Of a stretch of DNA of 64,000 nt, positions 1 to 15,000 are shown piece after piece. This stretch comes from Xylocopa sonorina (taxonomy: Eukaryota > Arthropoda > Insecta > Hymenoptera > Apidae). The stretch is taken from contig NC_135194.1 of NCBI RefSeq assembly GCF_050948175.1, forward strand, positions 15,988,033 through 16,052,032, given 5' to 3'. The notes beneath the pieces are model-generated. The model did no database searches and was not told where the DNA came from. It saw only the letters and a list, made by a program, of their open reading frames with translations. Position 1 is the first letter of the stretch, and the number at the start of each line of letters is the position of its first letter. A program made the translations under genes and the position numbers.

Positions 1-3000
1 TCTTAAAGAGAACGGTACTCGTGCTCCAAAACCAGTAGTTATACGCTGTTTCTCTTTTTACGCCTTATTCGACGAATAATTCGGTCTGGGAAGCTTTCCT
101 GTGAGTCAGTGCATATCAGTTCATTTCACCGAATCGTTCTATTTCTATGCTTCGTCTTATTGCAGTCGATGATACGATAAGTGCTCGATTGCGAGTCCTT
201 TTATGCCCCGCTATCAGTGTCCAGAGGAGTCGATCATGGAAGAGGCTTAATGGAAAAGAGGGTCGGAGTGGAGTGCATTAATTCGCTATTAGGAAGCTAA
301 GAACTTCCTCGCAGGGTGGTGGTGTACACGATTGTGTATACCACGATTATACGTGCCTTTTTCACAGATTCTCAAACGTAGCATATACTCTCCTGAATCC
401 TTTCTTTGCAGACAAATCGCACGTGGAACAGTGACAATGTTTCTTGCGTTCGTGCTCGATTCAATGGATAGCGGTTCATTGTCGACAGGATCTTACAAGA
501 ACAGGCGTAACGTCCAAAAACAACTTTTCCTCGAGCATGATGGCCAGGACAATGCGCGATTCTTTGGTCGTCAACGATTCCACCCTCCTCGATTCTTCGT
601 CCGATCTGCTCCGTTTCAGAGGGAATGGTGCTGCTGTCCGCTCGATTCGGCTGTTGGCGAGCCTTCGTTCAGAAGTAATATTCTCCGGGTAGATTTTCGG
701 CTCGATCGGGCACATAGATTAGAAGAGCGTCGCATACACTTGCACGTGGGTCGCGAACGCGCCTTTATTCTTCGCAAAGCAGGGAGCCGCCGGGGATAGA
801 TGGATGACTGTATACGCGAGGGCTTCTAGTGGCTAGAAGAGTGAGAAAGAGAGAGAGGGATTCGGGAAAGGGGGAGTATGGGGGTTATGGGGGCACGTTC
901 ACACAAAACGGCCATCATAGGCCGTGGCAGCTGTTCACCATCCGTGCCCTACTCTCTACACTGCTCTCTCTCCCGCATTCTTAGCTCGGCTTATAGCCTC
1001 GCCCTTCATCTCCCTCCGTGCTTTCATGCTGATCGTACAAAAGTTCCTAGCTTCTGTACAACCTTTACGTACCCACCTCTCCTCGTCTCGACTCTTTCCT
1101 TCTCTCTGGCTTCCTCTCGATATTTACAGCCAGACTTTCTTCCGACGTCTTCTCCCCCGAACGGGGTTGCGTCCGTGTCACGTACAATTAACGGATCTGT
1201 CCCTTTACGCGTATGCCACGTGTTACGTGTATACAGGTAGTATACGTTTACCCGTGGCTCGTGGTCGTGACTCGTCGGTAAGGGTAATCCAAGTGTCCTG
1301 AAAGGATGATGGTCACGTTTATTACGTAATCGTGGACACGTGGTATCGACGTTGCTCGTTCGTATTTGCTTGGCCGAACATGAATCTCGTGCCCGGCAGA
1401 CAGAATACACATTTCTCTGCTTCGTGTCTCGAGGATCCCCGATGATTGACGGACTCGTTCCACTCGAGACAGGTCTCCGAATCGTACAGGCATAGAATTT
1501 GGTGTACACGCATAGGATTCGTCTGGGATTCGACAGAGCTGCTAGGATCGATGGACTCTCGTTACTATCCAAACAACATTTCTCTCAACTCCGTTTTCTT
1601 CACCGACGAGCTTCGCGTAGAAACGACCCGGTATTTTCGCGTATTGTCGGATAGAACCACGGGTAATGTGAATCGTACCTCCGCGCCCACGCCTCGTCTC
1701 TTTATTCAACTTCCATTCTGGCTTTGTGAACCGTAACACGCGAAATATTCCGACGAACGCGAGGCGAACTTTGCGTTCCTTGTGAGCCTATGCTCCTCGT
1801 GCCACTACGTCGGCGACGTTGTTGGCCGGGTAATATCGCTGTTTGCTCGAACGGGAGACGAGCAGAAGAGGGCCCCCGGTGGCTGGTGTGCGAGACTGCG
1901 CGTCTTTGTGTGCGCGACGCTTGAAAAGCCGCCTTCAAGAGCCAACACGGTAGCTACATAATGGATTAAGCCACGTCCCCGTTGACGAGCCACGGACCGA
2001 CAGCGAAATCCGTGATAATGTGGTTACGAGGACCCGTCCTCTCCCTCTTCTCTGCGCCTTCCCCTTTTCATTTCCGCGTATCAGCGAGAACCGATCGGAA
2101 GTAGTAAGACGAACAAAACCACCGAATTCGACTTTACTTATTTTCGGAGGAACGTTGGTAAAGCGCGGTAATTGGTGGTTTTAATAACAACGAGCACCGT
2201 GATCGCGGCTGAACGAATCTCAGCCGTAGAATCGAACGGCGCTTTCTCTGAACGCTGCTACCGCGAGCCTCCGGACTGACGATCCCTCTACGCTTCTAAT
2301 TAATTGCAGTTAATCACGTTAATTGGTCCAACAAATGCGATCGCACCGTTCCTCGGAGTCGCATTCCACGTCTTACGTCGTCACTCGTTACGGCTCGCGC
2401 GGATGGACAGTTTTCCTGTCCGTTCCGGGTGTTATTTGTTAACACGAGACCATTTTTATTGCAACGCTTCGCGGTTCCGGTATATCATATTCCAATACTG
2501 TTTTCGATCGAGGGATTTCGATAGCCTTGCGTTCACGTGCGCTTTGTCCCGAGGCGACGTGCGATGCCATTAGGAAGGAAAATGTAGTTACAGCTTCGAA
2601 TTTCACGGATCGGCCCAGAGGGGACGGTCAATAGTCCTTCGGTCCCGATGGAACCCTTATTTGTTTTCCACGGATGCGTCGAGACGACACGTGTTTCTAT
2701 ATTATCCCATTCCTACGACCGGATAAAGGCTCTTGCCCGCCTAAAGTATCCCAAAAGGCAGTGGGAACGAATCGATGGCTCTGCGTCAATGGCTATCTGA
2801 TAATTGAACAATCGAGTAATGGCGGAGCTGAAACATCGAATCTCTGTACCGCATCGCGTTTCGGCCGTCCACGCGATGCTTCGCGCTTCGCCGTGACTAA
2901 CACCTTCCTCCTCCTGCCCGTTATAAATCATTTCGTGTACGGGTCCCGTTCAATTACCCTCCTCGTCCATCTCTCGTTTTCATTTCATCTTCTTTCTCCT

Positions 3001-6000
3001 CGACGACTTCGTCCTCCACCTTTCGTTTCCCAATTGGCCTCAATTTTTCAGATACGTCCGCTCCGCTCGATTCGCGTGATTAATTTACCTAAAAAGTTTC
3101 TCGCGTTCCACGGATCGTCCGGTAAATTAAATCGACTCGTAACAAACGAGCTGGCAACGATCTGCCTATGTACAACGGTCACGAAACTTGAGGTTCCACG
3201 CGGAGGAAAAAGGAAAGCGAAAGTATTCTGGAAACCTATCGATAACCACGATCTCCGAAACACACCCCAGGTTTGGGCGATCGATATACCATTCGCAGCT
3301 GTACAAACACGTACGAGTGAATTCGGCAGTCGGTTTCACAATAGCTCTCTGCGCGTCGAAGCCTATTTCAATTCTCTCCCGTCGCAGAGTTTACCGGTTC
3401 GATCGTGATTGTGCCGCGATTACGCGTTAACGAACTGGCGCGTTAATCAGCCCCTGAGTCACTCTAAACACCCACGCTAATCTAGCCGCGCGTTATTTCC
3501 GCGCGCCCGTGGGACGTCGTTACCTCTCTTTTTTTTCCCTCTTCCTTTTCTTTTTCCCAAGCGTTCTCGCGAATGAATAAATGACCGGCTGGTTAAACGC
3601 GAGTACAATGGCACGATTATGGCGCGACGTCTTCGTGCCTTTGTGGCCGCCTTAACTCGATCAACTCGGCTGGTGAAACGTGTTAAGATTAGACTGCACG
3701 GGCGCAGCCGCGTTGCAGCCGCTCGTTTCTCTTTCAGGGTAAGACACGCCACCCTAAAATAGTTGCCGTACACGGGAGGGCGTGTTCAAGGTGAAGGTTA
3801 AAGTTCCTGTCTAGGCGAGAGGGGTGACGCGCTGACAGATTGAAGTCGCGGCGAGGGTGTTCCAGTCGAAACGTACGATCGATGCGACAGACGAGCTTTT
3901 ACCGTTTCGATCTCTCGTGCTCCGCGAATCTCACCGTTTAAAAGTCGTTTCTCGTGTCGGACACGTGCTCGCCGGATCCTGTGCGTGAGTTTCTCGACCC
4001 AGCAGAGTCGTTGACCCGTTCGTCGCGATGGAAATAAATAAAAGTCGAGTTTCTCCGCAGTGTGCCAGGGACGGAAAAGTAGGCCGCGAGTTATAAGCAA
4101 AAGCGCGTCAAGCTTGACGAATTTTTAATGAAACGTTACGCAGAGAGCGCGGACACCTTGATATCCTGCTGTGGGAGAACGGGAGTAGGTAGAAGAGCGC
4201 GAGACGCGCGTCGTGTATCACCGTTTCTCGGAGTCGGGTTTAAAACGAGGCCTTAAAATAGTGCTTGCGCGTGGCGATGGTGTGCAGTCGGTGTTCGAGG
4301 TTAAGGTTAAGGTTGTACACGGCCCGGTACCGTGTGCTTGGTTGCTAGAAGGTACGCAACGCGAAGAGACGGAGGAACGAACGAAACGCTCGAAAGAGAC
4401 GAATCGGGTTTTGTTTCACCCTTCGAGCTGCCATTTATACGTGACATAATGCGATCGTGTCCTCTCCCGCGTGACAAACTCGAACATCCTCGAAGATCAT
4501 TCATTGCCTGGCTCGTTCGATTCCATGAGATCGTCGAGGAAGAAAAATCGTAGCCGTAAAGCACTCGCGAAGATGGAGAGAAACTCGAGCGTATATATCG
4601 GGAATATAAAAAGCACGGAGAGATAAAAAGGCGGCGATAAAAATTGGTTGACACTCCCCCGAGAGGTCTGCGGGCGGATTTCCATTTCACGGCGGCTACG
4701 TTCGACTAGCTTCTGAAGCGGGATGGAAGGCTAAATGGGACCGAGCTGATATATTCAGGTTCCGGTTTCGACATGCTCGGTTGACTACAGGGTTCAGAGG
4801 AGACACGCCTAATGTGTATCCTCTGTGCTCGTAAACGCGCAACATTTAAAACTTCTGCTGCCCGAGCGTTTATTATTATTCTACTTTTTTTTTTTTACAC
4901 CACGGTGTTTCACAACTTCGGCTAACGTAGTTCACCGGTGTATGACCGTTTTGCACGGCTCCGGTACAGACGACTCGCAAACTCAGCCTCCTCTCGCTTT
5001 TTCTCGAACTTTACCGCCGTACTGGCTACATTTTCTTTCTCTTTTTCGTTTGCGTTCGCGTTGCTCGCTTATCGTCCTAGGGCGCCAAGTGCAACGAGGA
5101 TTCTCATGCCGGAGGAGCAACCCTGGGCACGGCCTTGTTATCTCCCTCGATAAACCGACATGGAATTTTATCGCGAGTCTCGAAGAAATTCGTCCGATAC
5201 TGTTCGATTCGCTGTCGGGGAGTACGCGCAACGTCGAACGCCGTTCACTGGTGCCGGAGAATGCGAGACGTGTTTTTCCCAGTCGAGTAATTCCCTCACG
5301 GAGATACGGAGTAATGGAGTGTTTCTTTGCCCTCCACGACCTACGTCGTTAAGATACGTTCACGGTGAAGAGGAGAGATCTCGGGCGGACAGGGGATCGT
5401 AGGATCTGGTACCGTGAACCGATTCATTCGCGATTCGAGGTAACGTACAGAGTGTCGTGCCACCGTTGTCCTGTTCGACGTTGACGAGATTGCCGTGTGT
5501 CACGCGATACCGTTAAGTAACCAACCAGAGATTGGCGACAATCGTGCGCTTCGCCTCGAACTTGAATCGAAACTTTTTCCCTCGTTCTCGTAGTTTTTAT
5601 CAAAAATATCCTGCAAGTGTCTCCGACACTTTCGTACGCTAGTACGGTGTACCAAGCACGCGGACTCTAATTGTACTTCTATTTGGTCGGCGTAGAGTCG
5701 AACGGATTATCACTGCAGCTCGTTCCGTCGCGGCTGCTGCCTCTATGGTACTCCACTATTTGAGTGAGTCATACAAGAGGACTGATAATCTTTGTCGGTG
5801 TACGTGTGTAGCGGGCGCGTGAATAGAGCAGCTAGTAAAGCGAGGAAGAGAATGGGGGCCGCGATGTGCGAAAGAGAGAGGCGACGTCGCGTACCGTTTT
5901 GCACGACGACGGGCACCGAGCGAGAGGAAAGTCCGACGAGAGAAGTAAACGACGAGGTGTAGCGGAACGGTTGCCGAGAAAACGGTAAAAACTGTGCTCC

Positions 6001-9000
6001 GCGGGATCTGGTGAACGTTGCCTACTACGATTCGAGTCGACGAGATACAGCGGCCTCTCTACGGTCCTTCGGGTATAATATCAATTGACGAGATTGCTAA
6101 TTGACATCGATCGCTATTCAAGAGTGCAGCTGTCCGCGCATTCGCCTGCTTTGGTTTCTTCGATTTCTCCTGCTCTCTCCAACTCGCTTCGATCGCATAA
6201 TCGATTCGTTTTGGCCATTTTGACCATTTAAGTGAATGAAGAAACTCGTGTTTTTTATGCAATAATGAGAAATTCGAATAGATGTATCGAAACGTGAGGC
6301 CGTTCGTTCATACGCTCCCGCATCGAGCCTTCCCCCGGTTGCACTCTACAAGATTAAACGCACTGGCACGGTACTGCTAATGAATTATAGGTGCAAGGGG
6401 CTGCGCGCTCGGCTCGCGGATCGGAGTGACTCGTAATTGAAAATTCGGTTGGAACGTTAAACGGCGTTGAGAGGCCTGCAGTCTTTCCACGGGGCAAAGG
6501 CAGCGTATATATCGGCCACGGCATCGACGCGGTTACTCGATTTCGAAACAAGTTGCCGATGCCTATCGTGACCCAGTTGAAGCATGCGCGCAAAGGCTCT
6601 CGAAATACGTTCCTGCGAACCTCGAAGGATCGAGAAAGAAAGAGAGAGGGACGAAAGGACGTGTAGAGGTCCTGGTAATTAAGGCGTTTCGACAAACGTA
6701 TATCGCGGAAACCGGTTATCCCGGCATCGCCGCGTTTCGCTCGTGTATACCTGCCCGGAGGTTGCTCGCAAGGTTGCTCGGCTCGCCGCTGGTCCTGGAC
6801 GGTCCTTTGAGCCAGAAATATGCGTAATCCAGCCGGCGCAGGTAGGAAGAGCTGGAGTCCTCTGCGCCTCGGCTGGTTTTGCTTTCGAAATTCACCTCGC
6901 TTCCTGGTCTGCGACTAACCTACGAATTTACGTTCGCGCCGCTCCATCCCCTAATGAATTTATATACGCCGTTTTTAACGAGCTTAGGCTTCTTCTCAAC
7001 TGGCGCTTTTAAATAGAAATTTATGTTAGACGGATTCAGCGAGATTAAGCCGTCGTAGATAGGCGAAATTATTCAAGATCGTAGGACTATAGTCTAGAGT
7101 ATATCCAGAGGCACGTGGTTTGCAGGCATCGGTAAGGCAAGTCCTCGAGAAAAATCTGGTCCCGCCGAGCGAGCCAGGAAGTATCGAATTAACGCGTGAT
7201 CTCGTCGCTGGAAGACAGTACGAGCGGCTTAACCTCTAAGCCAGCCCTTCTTCAAGTTCCTCTGATTCTCTCCCTCCTGTGGTTACACTTATAGTAGCTA
7301 TATACTCTACGGTTTATGCTTGTTCTGCGCGAGTTGCCTGATGGATCCGAACCAACCAACAGGTTTCGTTCCCTTGTCCCGGGTCAGTTATCTCCGGTAT
7401 CGTGTACATATATACAATATTATGCACTAGAACCGTTTAATTTGTCAAGGAAAATTTACATTGTCGTAATTAAACGAGGTCGTCAGCGAACGTTGATCGA
7501 CGGAATTTTACAAGCGTTTGAGACTTGACGGCGTACTTCGTTGTAACGTAAAGAGTTAATTAATGAGGGCGGCTGGAAAGTTTTGACGGACGTGTGTAAG
7601 GGCTCTGACTCGCGTTCGGTTCAGCTTTTCTCGAGGCGTAGTCGGTGTGGCATGACTAGGCAATCACTCTTTCTCTGGTTCATCTTCGACCCGAGAACTT
7701 TCCCACCCGGGGAGGTAATCACGGATTAGGTAACCACGAGTGTATCGGTATTCGAACTCGACGTGTAACGCAAAGTGTAATCTTGTTTCGAGTTTTGTTC
7801 GTCCCTGACGTCTCTCGAAGTTCTCCCGCGCGGAAAGATGAATGCCTCGAATAATTACGGTCTCCATCGCTTGTAGGACTGTTGCCGTAACCAAGAAGGC
7901 GGATCAAACGCGAGAAATCGTAATTTAGTGCGACGATGTATCCGCTCTGTACGACGCTCCTTACGAGCGAGCATGGTGCATCGTGTTGTCGGAGAATATC
8001 GTTCTGGCTCGTGAATTCATTTAAAAATTGGAATGCAGCAGAATCCGATTGATCACAAGTCGTCTGGTGCACGTCTCTTAGGCATCGTGGGAGACTGGAT
8101 AATTCAATGATATTCAACGATATTCAACGACCGCAGTGTGGCGTCCTCTCTCTTTAAAGAGTCGTGATCCAGCGGCGAGCGGAGATCATCTTCGCAGATT
8201 ACGCCAAAAGAGGATCGAGAGTGTCGAGTATCGCCTCGTAAAGGTTTCTCAGATTTTCCTTCTCCTAGCAAGTTTATGCGTGTTACTGCAAGCATGTATC
8301 AGATACTCGTTGTCCACTGAAATATTACAAAGTTGTCCCCCGCGATTGAGAATACGCGTTGGTTTCTACGCATCCCCCCGATGGATTAATAGGACGCATC
8401 GTCGAAGCAACCAGAAGAGGAGGACTGTTCTCGAACGTTGGCACGCTGACCACCTTTGCCGTAACGCTATACCGAAGCCAAAGAATACCGGAACGGTCGA
8501 GGGATATCGAGCCCGAACCTACTGACTACGGATGATTTCGCGATCGTTTTTCCTTTGGCCGTTTCAAAATCGGAGTTGAAGAACGTTCGCCGTGCTCGCA
8601 CCATTTACTACAGCCGTTTATCAAAACCGTCGTGGCAGTCGGACAGCGGGGAACTTTACTTTAGTCCTGTATTATCGTCACCAAACACACAAACGCTGTC
8701 GTGCATATTTACATTTTAAGTAGTAACGAGCGTGAGATGAAACGAGACGAACGGTTGTAAAGTATGCGCGCGGATGAAGATCACGATGACACCGGATTTC
8801 GTTCCGGTCAATATCTGGCGACGATCTTCGGATTTTGTACACGGGGACGCGTTCACGATGGAACTTTCACCTTCGACTTGGTTTCCGTCCGGGGCAGACA
8901 GGCGACGAGACAAGATCGATAAAGAGAGAGAGGGAGAGAGAGGTTACCTCGAGTTCGAAGGGTTTTTCTAAAATCGCGTGTTCCCTGACTGGCGATAAGA

Positions 9001-12000
9001 ATAACGTTGATGTTAACGGTGATCGCACGCGTAAGCCGACCTTGTCTGACTTTTTTTACGACTCCACCCTCTCCCGGGGTCCTTTCTCTCAGTGTCTCGT
9101 GTACAATGCGTTCAACGCGATATAAGGATTACGAGTAACGCCACTGGGGGAAGCGTTTGGCCTTGGGTATCATACGCGGATCGTGTACGTATGTACGAAA
9201 CGCATACGTCGAGAGGATAAGTCTCTCTTCTACGCAAAGTTGATTATCCGGCCTTGAATCTGCGGCCAGATGTGCTACGAGCGCCCTGTCTCCTCGTACA
9301 CGCGCGCACCTTGAGTCTGTGTTCCCGTCCGGATTCGTCCCAAAAAACCTGTTGTGCCGGTATCCAAAAGCCTCGGCACGATTTGACAAACGAGACGAGA
9401 ATTCTTATTGAAAATGTTGCGGGACAGCTAGCGGGAGAAATCGGGTCTGTATACATTGGGTGTAGACTCGCTAATCTAGAAACGGAGTTCCATCGATAAG
9501 GGAAATTCGTGGCTCGTGTAGAATCTGGTTCTTTAATGAGTCAGTCGCGATGACTGTTTTTTGTGTCCTTGTCCTCGCCTGTGCTAGTATCTCCCCCTAA
9601 ATACGGAGCCTCCGTAGCCGTGTCCCTTTCGTTTCTCTGCATAGGGATAAGCTTCGAGGCATGGGGTTGGTCGTGTCGGCTTAGAATATTGCGGGGGTGG
9701 GCCACGCTGGCGGAGAGAACTCCATGAATCATCCGACGGTACAATCAATACGAAAGCCAGCCGACCCTCCTGGTGCAACCGCGAGGAGCGATGGAAACGC
9801 GTAGTTCGCCACGAATCAGCTTGCCAGAGGGTGCTGGACGTCCTCGTGCTGCCACCGCGAAAACCCCTGGTTATGGGGGGGAACCCTTCGAGTGGTGAAC
9901 CTGCACTTTTCTGTCCATGCGAATTTTCGTGCTTCTCGGAACGGATCGTTACTTCGATCGCACCGACACGTGGACAAGACACGTAATTGCTGATCGAGTC
10001 TTGTCTACGGTAGGTATCTTTCGCGTGGGGCTCGTTACATCTATCTGGTTGCTCGTAAAACATTTGGGGTATACCTCTTAGGAACGACGGCCGCAAATAG
10101 AAACTTGTCGGATTTGGAATTTAGTCATCGGGCCGTGTTAAAATCGGGCGAGAGCACTCCTTAGTTTTCCGATGAGCGATTAGATAAAACGGTGGTACAA
10201 AACCGCATTATCAACGTAGCAGAGTCTTAGACGGTGTTTTTACGAGCCGGTAAAAGTGACGGGCCTTGTGTTTCGTTGGATATGACCGATGGTTTCGAGG
10301 CTTCCACGTCGCACGGATAAACGGTTTTGTTTGAACGAGAGACCGTACGGGCGAGTCGTTTATTGCACTTCGGACCATCCCACGGGATAAAGTAAACGGT
10401 ACGACGGAATCGCCGCCATTTTTATTGCCTCGAGCCGTCTCGAAACGCGTCTTCGATGAGTCGCCGCACACACCGGCGTATTCCTTTTTAGCGGGGACGA
10501 TGGAAACGTTCAACTGCCGTTCGTGAATTCGAAACAGGCAGGCACGTCGAACGAGCGGAATTATTTTTCTCCGCGAGAAATCGCAGGTGCACGGCCGCCT
10601 TCGTACTTTCGATCGAATCACCGCAAAAAGAAACGCTCCTTTTCACCCGATAATATGCCTCTTCCCTTTGTAATCGCGCGGTTTTTACCTGAGAATCCAT
10701 CGCTACCGGACAATCCGCTTTTTCTTTCACGGATTCCAATCTGGTTTTTGCGATGCGTCTCATCGATATACCAAGTTAGATGTTAACGAGGTTGTTTTGC
10801 CTTCGGTAAAAGTGGTGAACGCTCGTTTTCGTCTGTCGCGTTCACGTACGGTACGCGATCGCGTACCCGTCCCAGTCCCCGTTCTGCTTCGACTCGTTAC
10901 GACGTCACTTACTAATTGCCCGAGGAATTGGTATAGAATGTATTTAAACGACCTGACAAAACGTAGTTTTCTACGGCCATTCAGTTTCACTTACATTCGA
11001 GACGCGAAGCGTCGCGCGTTTCCCCCGCGACGCGATCGTTTAAGCGTGCGCGTTGAGTTTTACAAAGTACTCGACCAGCCTGTCGATTCGTAGGAGCCGC
11101 AGTCGATCAATCGAGGATCCCTCGAATTTCGTTTTTCCTTTTGTCTATCACCCGTCGCGCCGGAAACAATGGACACTTTCGGTTATTTAAAAACGCGCAC
11201 GCATCTGTCGCGTCGACCTTCCATGGACGCGGCTTTTTCGACGCGTTCGTTCGTGCACGCATCGCGCTGAAAAACACATGGCGCACCGTTGATTTAAATG
11301 GACGCGTTTACATCTGCCCCTCGCGCACCACCGTTCCGAACGACCATTTAAACCAATTACGCGCCGGACATTTGGCTTTTACTCAAAATCTCTGGACGTC
11401 GAACGAATACCTTTTTCCTTTTTCCCCTACACCCCCTTTTCGTTCGATCAAATTCTTGGAGCGCGATGATACGCAGACGTGCACGCGCACACGCGATGCA
11501 TCGCGGGGCACCTGGGCTTAATTGCACGCGACGAAAGAGGGAAGTTATGCCGGCTTTTCCAAATGCTTTTCTTTCACGCGACTCCCCTAATATAATTGAC
11601 GCGTCGACTGTCGGGCTCGTGACTCGTTTTTAAAACCTTTGTCCGCCGTAATTAGAGACACGACCGTTCTCGGCTCTTTTTCGTTTCAGAAGTAATATTA
11701 CCGAATGTAACCAGCAATTCGCCGCGTCCGTAGCACCTCGGCGTTACGGTCACCGTGGGGTTCCGTTAGATCAGCGAAATGCTTTCGAAGCACTGAAATG
11801 TTTCCAGGAATATGGCAAGTTGGTCCCATAAAACGGTACATTCGGAGTGGTAGACGGTAGTAGGTTCCACCCTTTCGCCTCGTTCACGAATCGTTCGGAT
11901 CGCCATGAAACGCGAGTACGTGAGTCGACTCGGTTCTCTTGGTTAACCGGTACACCCTATATAAGATCGTGGTCACGTTCCTCGTGTACAGGTCTGACGG

Positions 12001-15000
12001 TGTTCGCGTGGTGTGTACCCTTATGAATGAAATCAGCAACGAGAACCGTCTCGTGACGCTTAATTAGAACTTAATTGCTCCGACGCCGGTGATTTACCAG
12101 CGTCTTGCTGGAACAACGACAGCCCACCAGTAGCGGGGCACAATGGGCGTATCATTAGCCTTTTAGGCAACGTCGTAGCTTCGCGCCGTACAAATTACGT
12201 TTGGTCGAGTTAGATACACCTGGGGACAGAATATTTACTCTGCTCCGGGTCGTTCCGGCTAGCCAGCCAGACAGACAGATGCTCGTGGATCGAATTCGTC
12301 AGGGAAGAAAAGGAATTTCGGATGTTAATTATGCGTGCGCCGCGTGCATTCCATCGTACGTTCGAGGCATGCTTCGCATACGGGAGAGAGAGAGAACGAT
12401 CGAGCGCGTAAAGAATTTGCAAAGCGATCGTAGCCCGGTGAACGATTGTCCTCGTTTTTCGTCTCTCATTCAACTAGAATCGCAAAGTGTTAAACGACCG
12501 GTTCCCTGTTAAATCTGTACCTCCGAGCGGGCCCGGAGGAGACGAAATGGTCGCGCATATTCGCTAAAAGATTCATCGTCGATGCGTCCTGGCGTTCGTT
12601 CGTGACGCGAATGCATCGTGGAAAGACGTTTAAATATTTACTTTCCCTTCGTGCGGTTCGCGAACCCGGTACGTTGCACGGTGGCGAGAGTAGAACCGTG
12701 GCTCGATTCTGCATCGTCGAAGGTCGAACCGTTCGAGCGGAGGGTGACCGGCAGGTTAGTGGTATCGGCTGATAGGGAAAACGGTAGGCGCATCGTGATG
12801 ATATTTTGCACATGGAAGGAAGGGGAGATATCGATGGCCGGTTCCGTGGAGACAAAAGTTTCACGGGAAGTGAACCCATACGTGGAACACGTACGTGTAC
12901 GGTGCGGCGATAGGTATTGGTACGAGCGCATTCCACGCGTACGTGCACCGGTTTTCGTCGTTGAGCAACGATCCACGTCCGTCCCGATACGGAGCGCTAC
13001 GTTTTCGCGTGTGCTGATCACGATGGTGAAAATAATTTCGGGCGCCAGCCGTCCAGAGTTCCGACGGATGCGAGGGATTCGTGCGACTGATCAACTTTTA
13101 TTCGGAAGTCGAGGTTTAACCGTATTAAAATGGCAGGTCAGCCGGGTCCGACACTCGGTGCGTCTACATATGATTCGTGAGCGCGTTTAAGGTCGCCGGA
13201 ACCGGCGTCGAATAATATAATATTAGCGGTCGTTGATGCTTTGAAGTCACGAAGGTCCTCCGACCTCGGACTGATTCGTAATTTATGGCCCGATTCAATG
13301 GAACGATCCTGGATCGCCCGTGATTGGGATATGAGTAATTACGTCGTTGATTTCTTTTCTGACCGAATCGCCGCGTCAGCGGTTCTACCGTGTCCTTCGA
13401 TCGTGCTGCATCGAAAGTAACGTATATTCGCAGGGAGGGCACGATAGTCGGGTATGCGTGCGTGGTAAATTTTCTTCGACCCGTGGTGTCCGACGTCACG
13501 TTAAACCTGATAAAGTGACACGATAAAATGTCTCGGACAAATAGTATCGTGTTCAGTTTACCGTGACACGAGTAAATATTTGTGCCTCGAACGGCCGATG
13601 GAGAGGTTTGCAGAAAATGCTCGAAGAATTTCTGAAAATGGTACGTGTGCCCGTGTCTACGAGCTAATACGTATCGCGTTCGATGCTCTCTTAACGATCC
13701 GCTCGTTTATTATTTGCAACCGTTCAGTGTCGCCTAACCTTTCGTCACGGTATCGCATGCGGTGAAATCGTTACGGAACGGAGTGTGGGTCGTTATCGCT
13801 GTCGATCTAAATTTATTTAATTCTCATGGTAGCGAACGATCGTTCGCGTAAATATTCGTAGAAGGTAATATCGTCGTTGGTGAAACGACGTCGGGAAGAG
13901 GAAGTCAGCGGAGATGCACGTGGGTTCGCCCACCTACGTTGACGCTGACAAATCGACGCGCGTCGAGCGAATCGGCCGGTGCCGGGCGAATATCCACGGC
14001 GAAAAGCTTTCTAAAATCTAATAGATCGTCGAGGAACGGATGTGCAAGGGCTTGTTGGCATCGAATCAGAAACGCACGCTACACACGGCCTTGTGCTCGA
14101 TTGCATTTTCGTCGAATTACGATTCGCGCGATATTCCATCTGGTCGTTGACCTTCTCGCGCTGCATCGAAATGCGTGGGCGTTCATTCATCGGCCAAGAA
14201 AGCTTGGACGTGTCCGAAGTATGTACTTGTGCCATTTGGCATCGTGTCATAGATACACGTCGTACATCTTCATTAATTGGCGCCTCGAATAGCACGCGTC
14301 TACGCAACCGACTACCTTTTACACTCGATCCACTCGAGTTGCTGTCGACGCGTTTTAATTGGTTCATTTCGAGCTTCGTTGAGCTCCTCGTACACCGCTA
14401 GATTGGACGCGTAATGCTTCCATTAACAGCCGAACTGAGCCCGTTCCAATTATTATTCCGATCTACGAGAAGCGACATTTTTTCAATTATTACTAAATTA
14501 CCATTGTTTCCCGTGGTATCCCTGCGTAGAGACGTATGATTCAATGAGTACGTCATAGCTGATGTTCGATAGACGATCGGATTTTCAAGTATGTACGTCG
14601 GTACGCGACATTCTTCGAGTACGTTCACACAAACGTTGTCGTAGTCAACGACTAAGGTGGAGCTTCCGTTTCCGGCAATGAACGTGCCGTATACGAGAAT
14701 CGACACCATCTATTACACGCTATATTCGTACGCAACACCCGAAGTCGTCTCTTTCCGATGGAAAGCGTATTCTTCCACTCGTTAAACGTCCGCACCGCGG
14801 TTAATTCATTAGACATTTCGGATGGCACACTCCTTCACCCCGAAGAATATCCTTCTCCTTGTATCTACAATTTAGGATGACAAATTTACGCGATCGATTC
14901 AACGTTTCCCGTAAAAGTCTGAAAAAGGAGGGACGTTGAGCGAGGAAGAAATTAAGAGAACTTTTATTATCCCTTGACCGTTGGCCACTTAATTAATTTA

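Noticed and set aside
332..799. 155-codon open frame on +
   Set aside because: Two other frames are open in the same interval, and the product (Arg/Phe-rich, mixed) has no recognisable motif.
2674..3408. 244-codon open frame on + in the gene-poor left part
   Set aside because: It has no family resemblance, no coherent composition, no promoter or splice context, and overlaps other open frames on both strands. It fits a chance frame in CpG-rich DNA.
7719..8117. 132-codon open frame on -
   Set aside because: The composition looks fairly protein-like, but there are no splice signals, family motifs or supporting neighbours.
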